From: Acanthaster planci | Taxonomy: Eukaryota > Echinodermata > Asteroidea > Valvatida > Acanthasteridae | Length of the DNA: 64,000 bases | Direction of reading: 5' to 3' | Assembly: GCF_001949145.1 (NCBI RefSeq) | Contig: NW_019091486.1 | Span: forward strand, 485,745-549,744 | Shown here: positions 58,105-64,000 of the stretch, in pieces | Numbering within the stretch: the stretch's first letter is position 1 | Layout of the letters: every line of letters starts with the position of its first letter | Position numbers and translations under genes: made by a program | Notes under the pieces: generated by a model | Database searches by the model: none | The model's input: only the letters and a program-made list of their open reading frames with translations | What the model was told of the DNA's origin: nothing

Positions 58105-60282
58105 CGAACACAGTGTAGAAACCGATGTTTACTGGACGTTAATAGAAGTATTCTTGAATTGCACTTGTTAGGATAATGCAGGTCCGGAAGCTCTTGCGGA
58201 TGGAAGCTATCATGCTGCTTGTATGGGAAGAGCTCACATTGCAGTCTTGCTCCCCGTATTGAAGAAAAAAAAACCCGACCAGTTCATGATTGTATCCAGC
58301 TACCACCGATGTGTGCTTGCTTGAGCCAAATGAAGCCAAGAAGAGACTCAATGGCTTCACAAACGTCGCACCCCTCCCTTCCCTCCCGACGAGCAAGAAT
58401 TCTTTATCCGCCCCGATGGCCTGATACATTCTGAGAACGATATCCTGGAACCCTTGCCTGCAGTACAGTTTACAAATACACCATGGTTTGAAGGGAAATA
58501 ATTGGGATCACTGGGCCTAAGTTGTACTTCCACGAGGATTTAACTAACCTTACAAATAGCAATGTACAAATTCGCTATAGGAAAGTTTCAGCTCTTTCTA
58601 TTAGACCTATGTCAACTTACCTCTGCCGTCACAACGCATTTGCGTAGCAAGGTTTCATACCATTTTGATGAGATTAGATATCTGCTGAGGAAGTTTATTC
58701 ACCTTTATTAAAAGGGTGAAATTATCACAAACGCAGCAAACAAACAAGCAAATGACTTCTGCAGTATGAAAAATGTTTCTAAAACAAAATCTTATAAGAA
58801 ACACTGCAGAAACATATGTCTCGAACAAACGATTTCTTTTTGAAAAGATCTCATAAAATCGGAAGTTGGAACAACATCTTCGAAAAGAAGTCTTCATAAA
58901 ATATACATCTCTTTTGGAAAATACATACTGGATCGCACTATAGAGGCCTTTCTGTCCTCGAGACTCACTAATTTAGAAAGAGAGAGAAAATTTGCAGTAA
59001 TAAAGGTAGAATCCAAGTGAAAACAAATATTCATCCAGAGAAATATTTGAAACGAACAAAAACAAAGAGTTATACCGTAACGCTAGCCTTGGATCAAGCC
59101 TGGCTTCCTCAGACTGTTGTGTGAAACAGATTTGCCAAAGCGACATGGATCGCATTGTCAGACCTCTATCTGTATGCTACAGACTTGTATAAAGTCAAGT
59201 CAGGTCAATTTATCACAACACTGTATTATGAAATTCGAGCTTCCTATAACAGGACTGGCTGCTTGTGTTGTATCGCACAAAAAGAGAGAACCGCGTAGGA
59301 GGCTTCTGGGTCCGTGTACACATAAATGTATGCGAGGGAGAGGAAGTCCGAATTTTAAACAACAGCCTATGACGAGGTTTACCCATTGTTTCCTCCATGA
59401 CGCACGACGAGTTGGTACCCTCCATGACCAGTAATTTGTATCCATAGCCACATCAGGCAGGTTTCCAGTCTAAGGTGTGGCTTAAAACATCTCTGGTTTG
59501 CATGTTTGTCTTGCATATAAGCCATATTTCAGGCCCTCTGTCCTGTATACCACTGCAGACGCTGTCCTTTATACCATCATATTGTCAACGTTATATTTTT
59601 GCTGATCCATACTAAGCATTGGTGATTTCAAAGAGAACATGGGTAAGTTACTTAAAAATTAATGTTCTTGTAAGTGGTCACAGTAAACCGTCACACTACT
59701 TTTTAGCGCGCGATTTGATCATGGATGTGGTCGTCGTTGAATTCCATTTGTGTTGGACCATGACCAGGACAGTAATAATTATGCAGGCATGGCTTACAAA
59801 TATCAAATCTCTGTGTCAGAGCCCTGAGTAGCTATCTAGGTCACCCAATGAAGGTCTCACGGTATATTTTAGCTAGGGGTGTAGTTCAGTAGATACTTCG
59901 GTACCGGTCCTGTGTAAGTCGCGCTGCATAGATCGACCGTGGCCATTGCGGCAGGAGGCGGCAGAACTCTTGGATGTGATTCCCAAATAACCAGACGGAC
60001 CGTTCTTTTTGTAGTTGCAAACACGGATTGACCGGGGGATATTGAGTTCCAGTTGGATGACTGCAGTTTCTCAAAAAAATTTTCTTATCTTGTCCTTAGT
60101 CTGTCCATTTCTTTTCAAGTTTGGTAGGTCGGATAAAAACTGTGTACCTATTAACAAACGATATAGAAATGTTTCTAAACATAGATCTCGTAAGAATGAA
60201 AAAGATGCCTTGAACAACCGAACTTTGACAAACAATCCGCGTAAAAACGAAGAGAGACAGATTATATCGCCTAAACACAGCC

Positions 60283-60516
60283 TTTATATAACGGGTTTTG
60301 CCCTCACCCAAACTCATATTAATCAGCACTGTATGCTCAGTGCTTGTCCGAGAGCTTGCGAAAAAAAAACCCTCACAAGCTTACTCGGGTGGGACTCAAA
60401 CCCATGACCTCCTTCTTACTAGTGCAGATGTCTTAACCACTCGACCACCGACCTTGCCGGGGTCGATTGGCCGGTCTGAGTCACTGAAGCAGTGGCACCA
60501 CGAACTATTTTCAAGA
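60283..60516 (-). mobile_element. tRNA-derived SINE, tandem copy 1
   Basis: The minus strand from 60454 reads GGTGGTCGAGTGGTTAAGAC, an A-box region, followed after the spacer by CATGGGTTTGAGTCCCACC with a B box, as in a Ser/Leu-type tRNA. It continues through a poly-T (poly-A on plus) tract. The copy at 60544-60778 matches over its whole length with few differences. Confidence 0.7.
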
Positions 60517-60543
60517 TGTATTTTTGCGTTGGGGAGATGTTAA

Positions 60544-60778
60544 TTTATATAACGGGTTTTCCCCTTACCCAACGTATATTAATAAACACTGTATTCTCAA
60601 GGCTTGTCCGAGAACTTGCAAAAAAAAAAAAACCTCATAAGCTTACTCGGCTGAGACTCGAACCCACGACCTCCTTCTTACTAGTGCAGATGTCTTAACC
60701 ACTCGACCACCGAGCTTGTCGGGGTGAGATGGCCGGTCTGAGTCACTAAAGCAGTGGTACCGCGAACTATTTTCAAGA
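60544..60778 (-). mobile_element. tRNA-derived SINE, tandem copy 2
   Basis: Same order as 60283-60516: the minus-strand A-box GGTGGTCGAGTGGTTAAGAC, then the B box CGTGGGTTCGAGTCTCAGCC. This copy's B box is closer to consensus (GGTTCGAGTC) than copy 1. Both share the block tttatataacgggtttt at their lower-coordinate end. Confidence 0.7.
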
Positions 60779-62116
60779 ATTTGGACACTCATATTTGGTC
60801 GCAATACAGGTTATTTGTATCCTTTCCATTCAAGGATTAGGAAAACGATAACTTTCCGCAATGGTAGAATCCAGCTGAAAACAAAGAAAGTTTATCTTTA
60901 AACGTTCAAAAATAAGAGCTCTAACGGGACGTTAACCTTGATTCCAAGCCTGATTCACCTCTCAGTTTGTTGTGTGAACAAATTCGCCCGACAGACGTGA
61001 ATCACTGCAAACTTGTGCAAGGTTAAGTCACACTCATTGCCTTCAACCTTTTGAAGGTTAAAATTATTACTCTGGTCCTGTCCCGCGAAATTCTGGTCAA
61101 CGACGTCAGACACGTTGTGGTATGAACTCGACTGGCTGGTGTTATTGCGCAGTTTTGAATTTTGAATATTTTGAGCAAACCGGCTGCGAGTCTCATGGAT
61201 ACGCATTTGAGGGAAAGTCCGAATCTTACACAGCAACCCTTGACGAGGTTTGTCCATTATATTTCCTCCATGACGCACGAGCAGTTGGTGCCCTTTTGGC
61301 AGGGGTCCAGGCTTAGGTGTGACTCGATCACAACCTCCCTGACTTGTAATTTGGTCTTGCATCAACAACCTTTTAGCAGCTCCATGTTAACTGTTGGTGA
61401 TTTCATGAAGAACATGGGTGGGCTGTTGACGAATTTCATGTTCTTGTTAGAGATGGTCAAAGTGAACCGTCACACGACTTTTTAGCGAGGGATTTGATCA
61501 CTGTATACTCGAGGACCGTGACTAGGACCAGAATAATGCGCAGCCAAGACGTACAGACATCAATCAGATCGCGGTAGAAGGGTACTCAGAAATGATCTAG
61601 AACGCTAAATAAAGGTGTCGTAGTCCGTGTCGGGTATTGTGGGTAGGGTTGCAAGCAAAGCTCAAACTGTTTGCTTGGACAAAAATGACGATTTTTCATT
61701 CTCTCTTATTAGGTCCGTTTCAATCGTCATGCTTTAATATGCCGTGTCGAATAAACTTGAATTGAGCGCGATGTTAGCACGGCGTAAGCACGGCAGTGGT
61801 TTCAAACGTCCAACTTGACCGAACCTAAATAAATGCAACATAGTGGGCCGGTACAATCCGAAATGTGATTTTGCGATCTTTCAGCTTGAGTCACAAAGAA
61901 AACTAATTTAGCTTCGGCGACTACTACTAGTACTTTATTTCTCGAAAAAAAAAAATGGAGGCATTCTTATTAAGTTGCACTGTAGTCGGCATGCACGGCA
62001 TAAGCACGACGTTAGAAAAGGCCCTCAATAGTGTGAGTGCGTGAAGTGACTATTGGCACACAACATGTGCACAAAGCTGAACCAACCACATGCCACACAA
62101 GCCGGTTATCTACCGG

Positions 62117-62232
62117 TCCCTATATAACAGGGATGAGTACCAGTCCACCTTTGGTGCGAACTGCACTTCACTGGTTCACAAACGACTATGAAATGCGAGC
62201 ATCACAGTCGTGTAGCTACCAACAAAAATGAC
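62117..62232 (+). repeat. Dispersed repeat, copy 2
   Basis: This shares ctttggtgcgaactgcactt, ggttcacaaacgactatg and gctaccaacaaaaatga in order with 19498-19632. It includes a TATATAA at about 62119-62125. No coding function is inferred. Confidence 0.55.
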
Positions 62233-62779
62233 CACTCCTGATGGCTCTTTTCTTTTTTCAACCGATGAGGGGGGGGGGGGTGCTTCTGCTGAAGGCAGAT
62301 TCCTGGCCAGGCCTTGTTTTCTTTTCTGACGGCACAGACAGTGCGCTCTGCCATTGCACGTGTCCGCCTTGAACAGAAGCACTCCATCATCGGTTGAAAG
62401 AGCCATGTTTGTATGGAGTTTTCAGAAACATCCCTTTTTTGTCCAGAACTCAGCATTTCTCATTGTGGTCAAAGCAAAGTGACCAATAGCAAAATAGCTG
62501 GTAAAATAATCGTTCGGTTGTATTTTATGTCTTGATGTTAAGAACACACACTTCGAAAGCGCCATCTATCTAGAAAACTATTCCCAGGCGCTAATTACCA
62601 TTATCCCTGTACATTGGGCCCACATCATCTGAACGTTCCTTGAACCATCTCAGCTCCCCCCATGGGGGGGTATACTAGCCCAATGCTGCCATTTCGGTGA
62701 AAACAGCTACAATTAAACGTAATTGTGTCTGCTCTCACAGGTACCCATTTACTCCCGGGCGCGGAGAGAGGCACATACG

Positions 62780-62880
62780 GGTAAAGTGACTTGCCCAAGA
62801 TCACAACATGCAGCCACGAGCTGGATTCAAACCCCCGGTCCTATGATCATAAGCTACAAACCCTAACCACATGCCCTCCA
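62780..62880 (-). mobile_element. tRNA-derived SINE, copy at 62.8 kb
   Basis: Minus-strand text GGCATGTGGTTAGGGTTTGT is the A-box region and CGGGGGTTTGAATCCAG holds a near-consensus B box. The element matches the copy at 4715-4820 in order and in the flank gtgacttgcccaagatcaca. Confidence 0.65.
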
Positions 62881-63762
62881 TGTCATTTTTGGGTGTATTT
62901 TGTGCCTGGTGACACCGGACCAAAGATTTTTATCGGGGGAGTATCTTCATGTCAAAGAACCAGACGATTCCCATTAAGGGAGCCTCAGTTGCTTGGAATT
63001 TTGCGCCCTCTCTTATTCCTACTCTAGGCGGATGTCACACTGTAAAGGCACCAGACTCACAGATTTCAATTTTTCATTGACTTCAACGGAAACAATTGAG
63101 TTCAATTACTTGAAACTATCAAATGTTCCACCTTTTATTGGATTACTGACAATCTGTGCGTATTTTGTATAATTGAGAAATGGAGCAGGCTGACCTCACA
63201 ATTAAGAATTCAGTCAAACGACAGTCTATATTGAGCTCTTTTCTGTGAGGGACCTGAGAGGTTTCTGGGCTTTTCTCAGTGACAGTTCTCACGCTTGAGA
63301 CCTGCACCTTGGTGGGCTGGCAGTCACAGCAACATGGCTCCTTGTGGGATAACTTCAGCCCTTTTTCTGTTGGCTTTAGATGTCATAGCAATTTGGGCAA
63401 ACTTTTAGACGTCGGGGGTTTCTTTCTTTTGGTTTCTTTTTGGTTACAATTTCATTGCTGATTGACACCTGGGAATAATCGAAGGGAGCCAAGCCACAAT
63501 CACCTCGAGCCCATTTTTTGCCTGGTTTTGCGCCTCCTATCCTCCTTCATTGGCGGACTGATCTCCACCCTCCTGACAACTGTAGAAGGACCGGACTGCT
63601 GTTTATTTCTTTGGTGGTTTTTTTGTTTGCACAAAAGGCCATGCGCAGTGGTGACCCCAGACTCTACAAGTCTGGGCCTTGACAAATCTTGTTAGGGGAG
63701 CCACATACCCAGAGAACTAAAGGCAGAAAGGATTGACTTGTCTTTTTGTATCTTTCCTTCAG

Positions 63763-63810
63763 GTCGTGCAATAATCACATTGGCTGTGTTCCTGGCTGCA
63801 GTGGTCCTTG
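63763..63810 (+). CDS. Possible 48-nt microexon of an unidentified gene
   Basis: A strong acceptor (TATCTTTCCTTCAG) and a fair donor (CTTG|GTAGGT) bound 48 bases. One frame gives the hydrophobic RAIITLAVFLAAVVL, which could be part of a membrane segment or signal; another gives a Cys-rich stretch. No partner exon is visible, and the gene would continue beyond the window. Very tentative. Confidence 0.15.
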
Positions 63811-63841
63811 GTAGGTATAACCGACCTTTAAATTATAATAA

Positions 63842-64000
63842 ATGAATAATAATTCATTCATTTATAAAGCGCAAATTTCATATAGAAATGTTCAAATGCG
63901 CTATACAATGAAGACATTAAGTGTGGAATAATGAATACATTTAAACAAGATTGAGCCAATGGCATACAAGGGCGCCTCGGGCAGCAGCCAAACGACCCAC
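63842..64000. repeat. Interspersed repeat fragment at window end
   Basis: The text ttcatttataaagcgcaaat followed by gcgctatacaatg is the kind of 'ATTTATAAAGCGC...GCGCTATACAA' repeat I associate with marine invertebrate genomes. It probably continues past the window. Identification is from memory and uncertain. Confidence 0.35.

Larger units (their letters stand above)
59040..61570 (+). repeat. Diverged direct duplication with SINE pair between copies
   Basis: About 59040-59830 and 60870-61570 share ordered blocks, for example ttgtgtgaa(a)ca near the start, tcctccatgacgcacgacga against tcctccatgacgcacgagca, gtgaaccgtcacacgacttt against gtaaaccgtcacactacttt, and gatttgatca with accaggacagtaataat against accagaataat. 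Order and orientation are kept, with many substitutions and indels. The SINE pair lies between the two. Confidence 0.65.
53950..64000. other. Gene-poor region with repeats
   Basis: No gene could be supported in these 10 kb apart from a possible GAL3ST leader exon near 57.14 kb and a possible microexon at 63763-63810. Contents include a CTCF-like motif (55278), an 82-bp tandem array (55928), a TIR element (57920), a diverged duplication (59.04-59.83 and 60.87-61.57 kb), a tandem SINE pair (60.28-60.78 kb), another SINE (62.8 kb) and a dispersed repeat (62.12 kb). Confidence 0.55.

Noticed and set aside
60381-60454. A functional tRNA-Ser/Leu gene on the minus strand
   Set aside because: A and B boxes are present, but the sequence is duplicated with a common non-tRNA tail and no clean acceptor stem, which fits a SINE better.

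Overview
The window is nuclear DNA from an animal. Coding sequence is split into short exons with GT-AG introns (one GC-AG), separated by AT-rich non-coding DNA full of short repeats. The ACATGT/TACATGTA palindrome is very common, tRNA-derived SINEs and palindromic MITEs are scattered throughout, and one foldback element has arms made of about 16-bp tandem units, resembling the sea-urchin TU transposons. With the gene content (BCL3, DRC12, a Sec-containing SELENOS, a GAL3ST) this suggests a marine invertebrate deuterostome, most likely an echinoderm. That assignment is inference. A 25-N gap, two lone N bases and a nearly identical 0.8-kb duplication show it is a draft assembly of a heterozygous animal.

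Five protein-coding genes could be rebuilt exon by exon, with splice phases that agree. (1) ETFB, plus strand, 470-4478: the last four exons of the electron transfer flavoprotein beta subunit; the N-terminal exons lie before the window. (2) DRC12/CCDC153, minus strand, 13340-8852: complete, six exons, 199 residues, a nexin-dynein regulatory complex subunit of motile cilia. (3) BCL3-like nuclear IkB, plus strand, 17761-34063: seven coding exons, 832 residues, ankyrin repeats in the BCL3 arrangement. (4) SELENOS (selenoprotein S/VIMP), minus strand, 44143-39368: all exons but the first, ending with an in-frame TGA read as selenocysteine followed by Gly and TAA. (5) A galactose-3-O-sulfotransferase, minus strand, 53879-49497: complete, four coding exons, 482 residues. 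ETFB and DRC12 converge, DRC12 and BCL3 diverge across about 4.4 kb, BCL3 and SELENOS converge, and SELENOS lies downstream of the sulfotransferase on the same strand.

The genes do not form one pathway; this is ordinary metazoan gene order. The points of most interest are regulatory or structural. The BCL3 locus carries near-ideal NF-kB sites, including one next to a TATA box and a phase-compatible alternative first exon inside intron 1. BCL3 has two CtBP-type PxNLS/PxDLT motifs and a coding stretch that looks like fused pol III A and B boxes. SELENOS has a tandem copy of a 163-nt exon that cannot be used twice in frame. ETFB has a GC-AG intron. From about 54 kb to the end I recognise no gene with confidence; it holds repeats, a diverged duplication with a SINE pair between its copies, a CTCF-like motif and possible untranslated or microexon signals.
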